64,000 nt of DNA from Liolophura sinensis (taxonomy: Eukaryota; Mollusca; Polyplacophora; Chitonida; Chitonidae). The stretch's first letter is position 1; the number at the start of each line of letters is the position of its first letter. The stretch lies in contig NW_027018050.1 of assembly GCF_032854445.1 (NCBI RefSeq), forward strand, positions 1 to 64,000. The letters run 5' to 3'. Of this stretch, positions 34,721-48,454 are shown one piece after another. The translations under genes and the position numbers were made by a program. Under the pieces are notes generated by a model, which made no database searches, was not told where the DNA came from, and saw only the letters and a list, made by a program, of their open reading frames with translations.

Positions 34721-37465
34721 GTGCCCTTCGGTAGCCCAGAAGACCTGAAATCTTTGGGCTAAGCCCATTTAACTCACCCAGCAATTGCCTTACTTCTAAG
34801 TGCAAGACAATCTCAATGTCTTTATCTACGTGTAGAAAAACCACACCATTTGTACGTGAGAAACACAAGGTACTTGATACAGTCTGCTGTAAAAAGTACA
34901 ACTGAACACTGACCCACTTCAGTAAGGTGCCAAAAGATGCGGAATTGAGCCAGGCATCGGCAGCTGTTGAAAAATTGCAAATTTCCCTGGTTTCCATGGA
35001 GTAAGAGCCGTTGCTGGGCACGTGATTATGACATAAATGATCATTCAATTGTCACTACAGCCAAAAGTATTGGTCGGAGAGCAACGCGGTTTGCACCATT
35101 CGATTTCTCGTTACAAAATACGTCGGATTAGCCTCTTACCAGCAGCACTGGAACAGTTTTCGCACTTTTGCATTGTTGCCTGGTCTTTTTGTTAATTGAA
35201 ATCGGCTACACTGTACTCTGTACAATCGCGACTGGTCATTACTATATTCAACTTTTGACTATAAGTTATGTGCCCTTCGGTAGCCCAGAAGACGTCAAAT
35301 CTTTGGGCCAAGCCCATTTAACTCACCCAGCAATTGTCTTACTTCTAAGTCCAAGACAATCTCAATGTCTTTATCTACGTGTAGAAAAACAACACCATTT
35401 GTACGTGAAAAACACAAGGTACTTGATACAGTCTGCTGTAAAAAGTACAACTGACCACAGACCCACATGAATAAGGTGCCAAAAGATGCGGAATTGAGCC
35501 AGGCATCGGCAGCTGTTGAAAAATTGCCAATTTCCCTGGTTTCCATGGAGTAAGAGCCGTTGCCGGGCACGTGATTATGACATAAATGATCATTCAATTG
35601 TCGCTACAGCCAAACGTATTGGTCGGAGAGCAACGCGGATTGCACCATTCGATTTCTCGTCACAAAATACGTCGGATTAGCCTCTTACCAGCAGCACTGG
35701 AACAGTTTTTCCACTTTTGCATTTTTGCCTGGTCTTTTTGTTAATTGAAATCGGCTACACTGTACTCTGTACAATCGCGACTGGTCATTACTATATTCAA
35801 CTTTTGACTATAAGTTATGTGCCCTTCGGTAGCCCAGAAGACCTGAAATCTTTGGGCTAAGCCCATTTAACTCACCCAGCAATTGTCTTACTTCTAAGTG
35901 CAAGACAATCTCAATGTCTTTATCTACGTGTAGAAAAACCACACCATTTGTACGTGAGAAACACAAGGTACTTGATACAGTCTGCTGTAAAAAGTACAAC
36001 TGAACACTGACCCACTTCAGTAAGGTGCCAAAAGATGCGGAATTGAGCCAGGCATCGGCAGCTGTTAAAAAATTGCCAATATCCCTGGTTTCCATGGAGT
36101 GAGAGCCGTTGCTGGGCACGTGATTATGACATAAATGATCATTCAATTGTCACTACAGCCAAAAGTATTGGTCGGAGAGCAAGGCGGTTTGCACCATTCG
36201 ATTTCTCGTCACAAAATACGTCGGATTAGCCTCTTACCAGCAGCACTGGAACAGTTTTCGCACTTTTGCATTTTTGCCTGGTCTTTTTGTTAATTGAAAT
36301 CGGCTACACTGTACTCTGTACAATCGCGACTGGTCATTACTATATTCAACTTTTGACTATAAGTTATGTGCCCTTCGGTAGCCCAGAAGACCTGAAATCT
36401 TTGGGCCAAGCCCATTTAACTCACCCAGCAATTGCCTTACTTCTAAGTCCAAGACAATCTCAATGTCTTTATCTACGTGTAGAAAAACCACACCATTTGT
36501 ACGTGAAAAACACAAGGTACTTGATACAGTCTGCTGTAAAAAGTACAACTGACCACAGACCCACATGAATAAGGTGCCAAAAGATGCGGAATTGAGCCAG
36601 GCATCGGCAGCTGTTGAAAAATTGCAAATTTCCCTGGTTTCCATGGAGTAAGAGCCGTTGCCGGGCACGTGATTATGACATAAATGATCATTCAATTGTC
36701 GCTACAGCCAAACGTATTGGTCGGAGAGCAACGCGGATTGCACCATTCGATTTCTCGTCACAAAATACGTCGGATTAGCCTCTTACCAGCAGCACTGGAA
36801 CAGTTTTTCCACTTTTGCATTTTTGCCTGGTCTTTTTGTTAATTGAAATCGGCTACACTGTACTCTGTACAATCGCGACTGGTCATTACTATATTCAACT
36901 TTTGACTATAAGTTATGTGCCCTTCGGTAGCCCAGAAGACCTGAAATCTTTGGGCTAAGCCCATTTAACTCACCCAGCAATTGTCTTACTTCTAAGTGCA
37001 AGACAATCTCAATGTCTTTATCTACGTGTAGAAAAACCACACCATTTGTACATAAAAAACAAAAGGTACTTGATACAGTCTGCTGTAAAAAGTACAACTA
37101 AACACTGACCCACATTTATAAGGTGCCAAAAGATGCGGAATTGGGCCAGGCATCGGCAGCTGTTGAAAAATTGCCAATTTCCCTGGTATCCATGGAGTAA
37201 GAGCCGTTGCTGTGCACGTGATTATGACATAAATGATCATTCAATTGTCGCTACAGGCAAAAGTATTGGTCGGAGAGCAACGCGGTTTGCACCATTCGAT
37301 TTCTCGTCACAAAATACGTCGGATTAGCCTCTTACCAGCAGCACTGGAACAATTTTTCCAATTTTGCGTTTTTGCCTGGTCTTTTTGTTAATTGAAATCG
37401 GCTACACTGTACTCTGTACAATCGCGACTGGTCATTACTATATTCAACTTTTGACTATAAGTTAT
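34721..37465 (+). repeat. Pentamer higher-order repeat, copy 1
   Basis: The order is A, B, A, B, C at anchors 34721, 35270, 35819, 36368 and 36917, 2745 bp in total, exactly five monomers. Private marks are gcattgttgcc before the first B, gccaatatccc with gagtgagagcc in the second A, and acaaaaggtac with ggtatccatgg in the C. Confidence 0.9.
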
Positions 37466-40216
37466 GTGCCCTTCGGTAGCCCAGAAGACCTGAAATCTTT
37501 GGGCTAAGCCCATTTAACTCACCCAGCAATTGCCTTACTTCTAAGTGCAAGACAATCTCAATGTCTTTATCTACGTGTAGAAAAACCACACCATTTGTAC
37601 GTGAGAAACACAAGGTACTTGATACAGTCTGCTGTAAAAAGTACAACTGAACACTGACCCACTTCAGTAAGGTGCCAAAAGATGCGGAATTGAGCCAGGC
37701 ATCGGCAGCTGTTGAAAAATTGCAAATTTCCCTGGTTTCCATGGAGTAAGAGCCGTTGCTGGGCACGTGATTATGACATAAATGATCATTCAATTGTCAC
37801 TACAGCCAAAAGTATTGGTCGGAGAGCAACGCGGTTTGCACCATTCGATTTCTCGTTACAAAATACGTCGGATTAGCCTCTTACCAGCAGCACTGGAACA
37901 GTTTTCGCACTTTTGCATTGTTGCCTGGTCTTTTTGTTAATTGAAATCGGCTACACTGTACTCTGTACAATCGCGACTGGTCATTACTATATTCAACTTT
38001 TGACTATAAGTTATGTGCCCTTCGGTAGCCCAGAAGACGTCAAATCTTTGGGCCAAGCCCATTTAACTCACCCAGCAATTGTCTTACTTCTAAGTCCAAG
38101 ACAATCTCAATGTCTTTATCTACGTGTAGAAAAACAACACCATTTGTACGTGAAAAACACAAGGTACTTGATACAGTCTGCTGTAAAAAGTACAACTGAC
38201 CACAGACCCACATGAATAAGGTGCCAAAAGATGCGGAATTGAGCCAGGCATCGGCAGCTGTTGAAAAATTTGCCAATTTCCCTGGTTTCCATGGAGTAAG
38301 AGCCGTTGCCGGGCACGTGATTATGACATAAATGATCATTCAATTGTCGCTACAGCCAAACGTATTGGTCGGAGAGCAACGCGGATTGCACCATTCGATT
38401 TCTCGTCACAAAATACGTCGGATTAGCCTCTTACCAGCAGCACTGGAACAGTTTTTCCACTTTTGCATTTTTGCCTGGTCTTTTTGTTAATTGAAATCGG
38501 CTACACTGTACTCTGTACAATCGCGACTGGTCATTACTATATTCAACTTTTGACTATAAGTTATGTGCCCTTCGGTAGCCCAGAAGACCTGAAATCTTTG
38601 GGCTAAGCCCATTTAACTCACCCAGCAATTGTCTTACTTCTAAGTGCAAGACAATCTCAATGTCTTTATCTACGTGTAGAAAAACCACACCATTTGTACG
38701 TGAGAAACACAAGGTACTTGATACAGTCTGCTGTAAAAAGTACAACTGAACACTGACCCACTTCAGTAAGGTGCCAAAAGATGCGGAATTGAGCCAGGCA
38801 TCGGCAGCTGTTGAAAAATTGCCAATATCCCTGGTTTCCATGGAGTGAGAGCCGTTGCTGGGCACGTGATTATGACATAAATGGATCATTCAATTGTCAC
38901 TTACAGCCAAAAGTATTGGTCGGAGAGCAAGGCGGTTTGCACATTCGATTTCTCGTCACAAAAATACGTCGGATTAGCCTCTTACCAGCAGCACTGGAAC
39001 AGTTTTCGCACTTTTTGCATTTTTGCCTGGTCTTTTTGTTAATTGAAATCGGCTACACTGTACTCTGTACAATCGCGACTGGTCATTACTATATTCAACT
39101 TTTGACTATAAGTTATGTGCCCCTTCGGTAGCCCAGAAGACCTGAAATCTTTGGGCCAAGCCCATTTAACTCACCCAGCAATTGCCTTACTTCTAAGTCC
39201 AAGACAATCTCAATGTCTTTATCTACGTGTAGAAAAACCACACCATTTGTACGTGAAAAACACAAGGTACTTGATACAGTCTGCTGTAAAAAGTACAACT
39301 GACCACAGACCCACATGAATAAGGTGCCAAAAGATGCGGAATTGAGCCAGGCATCGGCAGCTGTTGAAAAATTGCAAATTTCCCTGGTTTCCATGGAGTA
39401 AGGAGCCGTTGCCGGGCACGTGATTATGACATAAATGATCATTCAATTGTCGCTACAGCCAAACGTATTGGTCGGAGAGCAACGCGGATTGCACCATTCG
39501 ATTTCTCGTCACAAAATACGTCGGATTAGCCTCTTACCAGCAGCACTGGAACAGTTTTTCCACTTTTGCATTTTTGCCTGGTCTTTTTGTTAATTGAATC
39601 GGCTACACTGTACTCTGTACAATCGCGACTGGTCATTACTATATTCAACTTTTGACTATAAGTTATGTGCCCTTCGGTAGCCCAGAAGACCTGAAATCTT
39701 TGGGCTAAGCCCATTTAACTCACCCAGCAATTTGTCTTACTTCTAAGTGCAAGACAATCTCAATGTCTTTATCTACGTGTAGAAAAACCACACCATTTGT
39801 ACATAAAAAACAAAAGGTACTTGATACAGTCTGCTGTAAAAAGTACAACTAAACACTGACCCACATTTATAAGGTGCCAAAAGATGCGGAATTGGGCCAG
39901 GCATCGGCAGCTGTTGAAAAATTGCCAATTTCCCTGGTATCCATGGAGTAAGAGCCGTTGCTGTGCACGTGATTATGACATAAATGATCATTCAATTGTC
40001 GCTACAGGCAAAAGTATTGGTCGGAGAGCAACGCGGTTTGCACCATTCGATTTCTCGTCACAAAATACGTCGGATTAGCCTCTTACCAGCAGCACTGGAA
40101 CAGTTTTCGCACTTTTGCATTTTTGCCTGGTCTTTTTGTTAATTGAAATCGGCTACACTGTACTCTGTACAATCGCGACTGGTCATTACTATATTCAACT
40201 TTTGACTATAAGTTAT
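37466..40216 (+). repeat. Pentamer higher-order repeat, copy 2
   Basis: The same five monomers in the same order at anchors 37466, 38015, 38565, 39117 and 39667, with all the private marks listed for copy 1. Its length is 2751 bp because of clustered one-base indels between about 38270 and 39735. After the final C the array switches to an A-type end (ttttcgcac). Confidence 0.9.
38270..39735. other. Indel-rich stretch 3 (second pentamer copy)
   Basis: Single-base changes in length occur at aaatttgcc, aatggatcatt, cacttacagc, gcacattcg, caaaaatacg, actttttgc, gtgccccttc, taaggagcc, aattgaatcgg and caatttgtc. The upstream copy, 2745 bp earlier, lacks them while sharing the private substitutions. 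Confidence 0.85.
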
Positions 40217-42413
40217 GTGCCCTTCGGTAGCCCAGAAGACGTCAAATCTTTGGGCTAAGCCCATTTAACTCACCCAGCAATTGCCTTACTTCTAAGTGCA
40301 AGACAATCTCAATGTCTTTATCTACGTGTAGAAAAACCACACCATTTGTACGTGAGAAACACAAGGTTCTTGATACAGTCTGCTGTAAAAAGTACAACTG
40401 AACACAGACCCACTTCAGTAAGGTGCCAAAAGATGCGGAATTGAGCCAGGCATCGGCAGCTGTTGAAAAATTGCAAATTTCCCTGGTTCCATGGAGTAAG
40501 AGCCGTTGCTGGGCACGTGATTATGACATAAATGATCATTCAATTGTCACTACAGCCAAAATTATTGGTCGGAGAGCAAGGCGGTTTGCACCATTCGATT
40601 TCTCGTCACAAAATACGTCGGATTAGCCTCTTACCAGCAGCACTGGAACAGTTTTCGCACTTTTGCATTTTTGCCTGGTCTTTTTGTTAATTGAAATCGG
40701 CTACACTGTACTCTGTACAATCGCGACTGGTCATTACTATATTCAACTTTTGACTATAAGTTATGTGCCCTTCGGTAGCCCAGAAGACCTGAAATCTTTG
40801 GGCCAAGCCCATTTAACTCACCCAGCAATTGTCTTACTTCTAAGTCCAAGACAATCTCAATGTCTTTATCTACGTGTAGAAAAACCACACCATTTGTACG
40901 TGAAAAACACAAGGTACTTGATACAGTCTGCTGTAAAAAGTACAACTGACCACAGACCCACATGAATAAGCTGCCAAAAGATGCGGAATTGAGCCAGGCA
41001 TCGGCAGCTGTTGAAAAATTGCAAATTTCCCTGGTTTCCATGGAGTAAGAGCCGTTGCCGCGCACGTGATTATGACATAAATGATCATTCAATTGTCGCT
41101 ACAGCTAAACGTATTGGTCGGAGAGCAACGCGGATTGCACCATTCGATTTCTCGTCACAAAATACGTCGGATTAGCCTCTTACCAGCAGCACTGGAACAG
41201 TTTTTCCACTTTTGCATTTTTGCCTGGTCTTTTTGTTAATTGAAATCGGCTACACTGTACTCTGTACAATCGCGACTGGTCATTACTATATTCAACTTTT
41301 GACTATAAGTTATGTGCCCTTCGGTAGCCCAGAAGACGTCAAATCTTTGGGCTAAGCCCATTTAACTCACCCAGCAATTGTCCTTACTTCTAAGTGCAAG
41401 ACAATCTCAATGTCTTTATCTACGTGTAGAAAAACCACACCATTTGTACATAAAAAACACGAGGTACTTGATACAGTCTGCTGTAAAAAGTACAACTAAA
41501 CACAGACCCACATTTATAAGGTGCCAAAAGATGCGGAATTGGGCCAGGTATCGGCAGCTGTTGAAAAATTGCCAATTTCCCTGGTTTCCATGGAGTAAGA
41601 GCCGTTGCTGTGCACGTGATTATGACATAAATGATCATTCAATTGTCGCTACAGGCAAAAGTATTGGTCGGAGAGCAACGCGGTTTGCACCATTCGATTT
41701 CTCGTCACAAAATACGTCGGATTAGCCTTTCACCAGCCAGCACTGGAACAGTTTTTCCACTTTTGCATTTTTGCCTGGTCTTTTTGTTAATTGAAATCGG
41801 TTACACTGTACTCTGTACAATCGCGACTGGTCATTACTATATTCAACTTTTGACTATAAGTTATGTGCCCTTCGGTAGCCCAGAAGACCTGAAATCTTTG
41901 GGCTAAGCCCATTTAACTCACCCAGCAATTGTCTTACTTCTAAGTCCAAGACAATCTCAATGTCTTTATCTACGTGTAGAAAAACCACACCATTTGTACG
42001 TGAGAAACACAAGGTTCTTGATACAGTCTGCTGTAAAAAGTACAACTGAACACTGACCCACTTCAGTAAGGTGCCAAAAGATGCGGAATTGAGCCAGGCA
42101 TCGGCAGCTGTTGAAAAATTGCAAATTTCCCTGGTTTCCATGGAGTAAGAGCCGTTGCCGGGCACGTGATTATGACATAAATGATCATTCAATTGTCGCT
42201 ACAGCCAAACGTGTTGGTCGGAGAGCAACGCGGTTTGCACCATTCGATTTCTCGTCACAAAATACGTCGGATTAGCCTCTTACCAGCAGCACTGGAAGAA
42301 TTTTTCCAATTTTGCATTTTTGCCTGGTCTTTTTGTTAATTGAAATCGGCTACACTGTACTCTGTACAATCGCGACTGGTCATTACTATATTCAACTTTT
42401 GACTATAAGTTAT
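40217..42413 (+). repeat. Monomers A, B, C, AB
   Basis: Anchors are at 40217 (A head with gaacacagaccc), 40765 (B, with cgcgcacgtg), 41314 (C; extra C at 41381 and altered cctttcaccagccag near 41727) and 41865 (AB, preceded by atcggttac, ending cactggaagaattttt but with an A/B-type gcattttt). The 40217 monomer lacks one T at ctggttccatgg. Confidence 0.78.
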
Positions 42414-45160
42414 GTGCCCTTCGGTAGCCCAGAAGACGTCAAATCTTTGGGCTAAGCCCATTTAACTCACCCAGCAATTGCCTTACTTCTAAGTGCAAGA
42501 CAATCTCAATGTCTTTATCTACTTGTAGAAAAACCACACCATTTGTACGTGAGAAACACAAGGTTCTTGATACAGTCTGCTGTAAAAAGTACAACTGAAC
42601 ACAGACCCACTTCAGTAAGGTGCCAAAAGATGCGGAATTGAGCCAGGCATCGGCAGCTGTTGAAAAATTGCAAATTTCCCTGGTTTCCATGGAGTAAGAG
42701 CCGTTGCTGTGCACGTGATTATGACATAAATGATCATTCAATTGTCGCTACAGGCAAAAGTATTGGTCGGAGAGCAACGCGGTTTGCACCATTCGATTTC
42801 TCGTCACAAAATACGTCGGATTAGTCTCTTACCAGCAGCACTGGAACAGTTTTCGCTCTTTTGCATTTTTGCCTGGTCTTTTTGTTAATTGAAATCGGCT
42901 ACACTGTACTCTGTACAATCGCGACTGGTCATTACTATATTCAACTTTTGACTATAAGTTATGTGCCCTTCGGTAGCCCAGAAGACCTGAAATCTTTGGG
43001 CCAAGCCCATTTAACTCACCCAGCAATTGTCTTACTTCTAAGTCCAAGACAATCTCAATGTCTTTATCTACGTGTAGAAAAACCACACCATTTGTACGTG
43101 AAAAACACAAGGTACTTGATACAGTCTGCTGTAAAAAGTACAACTGACCACAGACCCACATGAATAAGGTGCCAAAAGATGCGGAATTGAGCCAGGCATC
43201 GGCAGCTGTTGAAAAATTGCAAATTTCCCTGGTTTCCATGAGTAAGAGCCGTTTGCCGGGCACGTGATTATGACATAAATGATCATTCAATTGTCGCTAC
43301 AGGCAAACGTATTGGTCGGAGAGCAACGCGGATTGCACCATTCGATTTCTCGTCACAAAATACGTCGGATTAGCCTCTTACCAGCAGCACTGGAACAGTT
43401 TTTTCCACTTTTGCATTTTTGCCTGGTCCTTTTTGTTAATTGAAATCGGCTACACTGTACTCTGTACAATCGCGACTGGTCATTACTATATTCAACTTTT
43501 GACTATAAGTTATGTTCCCTTCGGTAGCCCAGAAGACCTGAAATCTTTGGCTAAGCCCATTTAACTCACCCAGCAATTGTCTTACTTCTAAGTGCAAGAC
43601 AATCTCAATGTCTTTATCTACGTGTAGAAAAACCACACCATTTGTACATAAAAAACACGAGGTACTTGATACAGTCTGCTGTAAAAAGTACAACTAAACA
43701 CAGACCCACATTTTTAAGGTGCCAAAAGATGCGGAATTGGGCCAGGTATCGGCAGCTGTTGAAAAATTGCCAATTTCCCTGGTTTCCATGGAGTAAGAGC
43801 CGTTGCTGTGCACGTGATTATGACATAAATGATCATTCAATTGTCGCTACAGGCAAAAGTATTGGTCGGAGAGCAACGCGGTTTGCACCATTCGATTTCT
43901 CGTCACAAAATACGTCGGATTAGCCTCTTACCAGCAGCACTGGAACAATTTTTCCAATTTTGCGTTTTTGCCTCGTCTTTTTGTTAATTGAAATCGGCTA
44001 CACTGTACTCTGTACAATCGCGACTGGTCATTACTATATTCAACTTTTGACTATAAGTTATGTGCCCTTCGGTAGCCCAGAAGACCTGAAATCTTTGGGC
44101 TAAGCCCATTTAACTCACCCAGCAATTGCCTTACTTCTAAGTGCAAGACAATCTCAATGTCTTTATCTACGTGTAGAAAAACCACACCATTTGTACGTGA
44201 GAAACACAAGGTACTTGATACAGTCTGCTGTAAAAAGTACAACTGAACACTGACCAACTTCAGTAAGGTGCCAAAAGATGCGGAATTGAGCCAGGCATCG
44301 GCAGCTGTTGAAAAATTGCAAATTTCCCTGGTTTCCATGGAGTAAGAGCCGTTGCCGGGCACGTGATTATGACATAAATGATCATTCAATTGTCGCTACA
44401 GCCAAACGTATTGGTCGGAGAGCAACGCGGATTGCACCATTCGATTTCTCGTCACAAAATACGTCGGATTAGCCTCTTACCAGCAGCACTGGAACAGTTT
44501 TTCCACTTTTGCATTTTTGCCTGGTCTTTTTTGTTAATTGAAATCGGCTACACTGTACTCTGTACAATCGCGACTGGTCATTACTATATTCAACTTTTGA
44601 CTATAAGTTATGTGCCCTTCGGTAGCCCAGAAGACCTGAAATCTTTGGGCTAAGCCCATTTAACTCACCCAGCAATTGTCTTACTTCTAAGTGCTAGACA
44701 TTCTCAATGTCTTTATCTACGTGTAGAAAAACCACACCATTTGTACGTGAGAAACACAAGGTTCTTGATACAGTCTGCTGTAAAAAGTACAACTGACCAC
44801 AGACCCACATGAATAAGGTGCCAAAAGATGCGGAATTGAGCCAGGCATCGGCAGCTGTTGAAAAATTGCAAATTTCCCTGGTTTCCATGGAGTAAGAGCC
44901 CTTGCTGGGCACGTGATTATGCCATAAATGATCATTCAATTGTCGCTACAGCCAAAAGTATTGGTCAGAGAGCAACGCGGATTGCACCATTCGATTTCTC
45001 GTCACAAAATACGTCGGATTAGCCTTTTACCAGCAGCACTGGAACAGTTTTTCCACTTTTGCATTTTTGCCTGGTCTTTTTGTTAATTGAAATCGGTTAC
45101 ACTGTACTCTGTACAATCGCGACTGGTCATTACTATATTCAACTTTTGACTATAAGTTAT
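42414..45160 (+). repeat. Five-monomer block A-prime, B, C, AB, B; copy 1
   Basis: Anchors are at 42414 (A-prime), 42963 (B), 43514 (C, anchor mutated to gttccc), 44062 (AB) and 44612 (B with agtgctagac). The same order recurs at 48455-51199, about 6040 bp (eleven monomers) downstream, including the unusual agtgctagac. The copies differ at several sites (gaccaactt here against gacccactt), so the duplication is older than the heptamer or pentamer. Confidence 0.7.
43235..43560. other. Indel-rich stretch 4
   Basis: Length changes occur at ccatgagtaag, ccgtttgcc, gttttttcc, ggtccttttt and tttggctaag, along with the mutated anchor gttccc, all inside about 320 bp. The partner block about 6.04 kb downstream is clean at these places. 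Confidence 0.75.
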
Positions 45161-48100
45161 GTGCCCTTCGGTAGCCCAGAAGACCTGAAATCTTTGGGCT
45201 AAGCCCATTTAACTCACCCAGCAATTGTCTTACTTCTAAGTCCAAGACAATCTCAATGTCTTTATCTACGTGTAGAAAAACCACACCATTTGTACGTGAA
45301 AAACACAAGGTACTTGATACAGTCTGCTGTAAAAAGTACAACTGACCACAGACCCACATGAATAAGGTGCCAAAAGATGCGGAATTGAGCCAGGCATCGG
45401 CAGCTGTTGAAAAATTGCAAATTTCCCTGGTTTCCATGGAGTAAGAGCAGTTGCCGGGCACGTGATTATGACATAAATGATCATTCAATTGTCGCTACAG
45501 CCAAAGGTATTGGTCGGAGAGCAACGCGGATTGCACCATTCGATTTCTCGTCACAAAATACGTCGGATTAGCCTCTTACCAGCAGCACTGGAACAGTTTT
45601 TCCACTTTTGCATTTTTGCCTGGTCTTTTTGTTAATTGAAATCGGCTACACTGTACTCTGTACAATCGCGACTGGTCATTACTATATTCAACTTTTGACT
45701 ATAAGTTATGTGCCCTTCGGTAGCCCAGAAGACCTGAAATCTTTGGGCTCAGCCCATTTAACTCACCCAGCAATTGTCTTACTTCTAAGTGGAAGACAAT
45801 CTCAATGTCTTTATCTACGTGTAGAAAAACCACACCATTTGTACGTGAGAAACACAAGGTACTTGATACAGTCTGCTGTAAAAAGTACAACTGAACACTG
45901 ACCAACTTCAGTAAGGTGCCAAAAGATGCGGAATTGAGCCAGGCATCGGCAGCTGTTGAAAAATTGCAAATTTCCCTGGTTTCCATGGAGTAAGAGCCGT
46001 TGCTGGGCACGTGATTATGACATAAATGATCATTCAATTGTCACTACAGCCAAAAGTATTGGTCGGAGAGCAACGCGGTTTGCACCATTCGATTTGTCGT
46101 CACAAAATACGTCGGATTAGCCTCTTACCAGCAGCACTGGAACAGTTTTCGCACTTTTGCATTTCTGCCTGGTCTTTTTGTTATTTGAAATCGGCTACAC
46201 TGTACTCTGTACAATCGCGACTGGTCATTACTATATTCAACTTTTGACTATAAGTTATGTGCCCTTCGGTAACCCAGAAGACCTGAAATCTTTGGGCCAA
46301 GCCCATTTAACTCACCCAGCAATTGTCTTACTTCTAAGTCCAAGACAATCTCAATGTCTTTATCTACGTGTAGAAAAACCACACCATTTGTACATGAAAA
46401 ACACAAGGTACTTGATACAGTCTGCTGTAAAAAGTACAACTGACCACAGACCCACATGAATAAGGTGCCAAAAGATGCGGAATTGAGCCAGGCATCGGCA
46501 GCTGTTGAAAAATTGCAAATTTCCCTGGATTCCATGGAGTAAGAGCCGTTGCCGGGCACGTGATTATGACATAAATGATCATTCAATTGTCGCTACAGCC
46601 AAACGTATTGGCCGGAGAGCAACACGGATTGCACCATTCGATTTCTCGTCACAAAATACGTCGGATTAGCCTCTTACCAGCAGCACTGGAATAATTTTTC
46701 CACTTTTGCATTTTTGCCTGGTCTATTTGTTAATTAAAATCGGCTACACTGTACTCTGTACAATCGCGACTGGTCATTACTATATTCAACTTTTGACTAT
46801 AAGTTATGTGCCCTTCGGTAGCCCAGAAGACCTGAAATCTTTGGGCTAAGCCCATTTAACTCACCCAGCAATTGTCTTACTTCTAAGTGCAAGACAATCT
46901 CAATGTCTTTATCAACGTGTAGAAAAACCACACCATTTGTACATAAAAAACACAAGGTACTTGATACAGTCTGCTGTAAAAAGTACAACTAAACACTGAC
47001 CCACTTCAGTAAGGTGCCAAAAGATGCGGAATTGAGCCAGGCATCGGCAGCTGTTGAAAAATTGCAAATTTCCCTGGTTTCCATGGAGTAAGAGCCGTTG
47101 CTGGGCACGTGATTATGACATAAATGATCATTCAATTGTCACAACAGCCAAAAGTATTGGTCGGAGAGCAACGCGGTTTGCACCATTCGATTTCTCGTTA
47201 TCAAATACGTCGGATTAGCCTCTTACCAGCAGCACTGGAACAGTTTTCGCACTTTTGCATTTTTGCCTGGTCTTTTTGTTAATTGAAATCGGCTACACTG
47301 TACTCTGTACAATCGCGACTGGTCATTACTATATTCAACTTTTGACTATAAGTTATGTGCCCTTCGGTAGCCCAGAAGACCTGAAATCTTTGGGCCAAGC
47401 CCATTTAACTCACCCAGCAATTGTCTTACTTCTAAGTCCAAGACAATCTCAATGTCTTTATCTACGTGTAGAAAAACCACACCATTTGTACATGAAAAAC
47501 ACAAGGTACTTGATACAGTCTGCTGTAAAAAGTACAACTGACCACAGACCCACATGAATAAGGTGCCAAAAGATGCGGAATTGAGCCAGGCATCGGCAGC
47601 TGTTGAAAAATTGCAAATTTCCCTGGTTTCCATGGAGTAAGAGCCGTTGCCGGGCACGTGATTATGACATAAATGATCATTCAATTGTCGCTACAGCCAA
47701 ACGTATTGGCCGGAGAGCAACGCGGATTGCACCATTCGATTTCTCGTCACAAAATACGTCGGATTAGCCTCTTACCAGCAGCACTGGAACAATTTTTCCA
47801 ATTTTGCGTTTTTGCCTGGTCTTTTTGTTAATTGAAATCGGCTACACTGTACTCTGTACAATCGCGACTGGTCATTACTATATTCAACTTTTGACTATAA
47901 GTTATGTGCCCTTCGGTAGCCCAGAAAACGTCAAATCTTTGGGCTAAGCCCATTTAACTCACCCAGCAATTGCCTTACTTCTAAGTGGAAGACAATCTCA
48001 ATGTCTTTATCTACGTGTAGAAAAACCACACCATTTGTACGTGAGAAACACAAGGTACTTGATACAGTCTGCTGTAAAAAGTACAACTGAACACTGACCA

Positions 48101-48454
48101 ACTTCAGTAAGGTGCCAAAAGATGCGGAATTGAGCCAGGCATCGGCAGCTGTTGAAAAATTGCAAATTTCCCTGGTTTCCATGGAGTAAGAGCCGTTGCT
48201 GGGCACGTGATTATGACATAAATGATCATTCAATTGTCGCTACAGCCAAACGTATTGGTCGGAGAGCAACGCGGATTGCACCATTCGATTTCTCGTCACA
48301 AAATACGTCGCATTAGCCTCTTACCAGCAGCACTGGAACAGTTTTTCCACTTTTGCATTTTTGCCTGGTCTTTTTGTTAATTGAAATCGGCTACACTGTA
48401 CTCTGTACAATCGCGACTGGTCATTACTACATTCAACTTTTGACTATAAGTTAT
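45161..48454 (+). repeat. Monomers B, A, B, A, B, AB
   Basis: Anchors are at 45161 (B, preceded by atcggttac), 45710 (A, with ctaagtggaag and gatttgtcg), 46259 (B, acatgaaaaac, ggccgg), 46808 (A-like with an aaacactg head), 47357 (B, near-copy of 46259 but with a C-type end) and 47906 (AB, with agaaaacgtc and again ctaagtggaag). Strict alternation of B with A-type monomers is visible. Confidence 0.78.
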
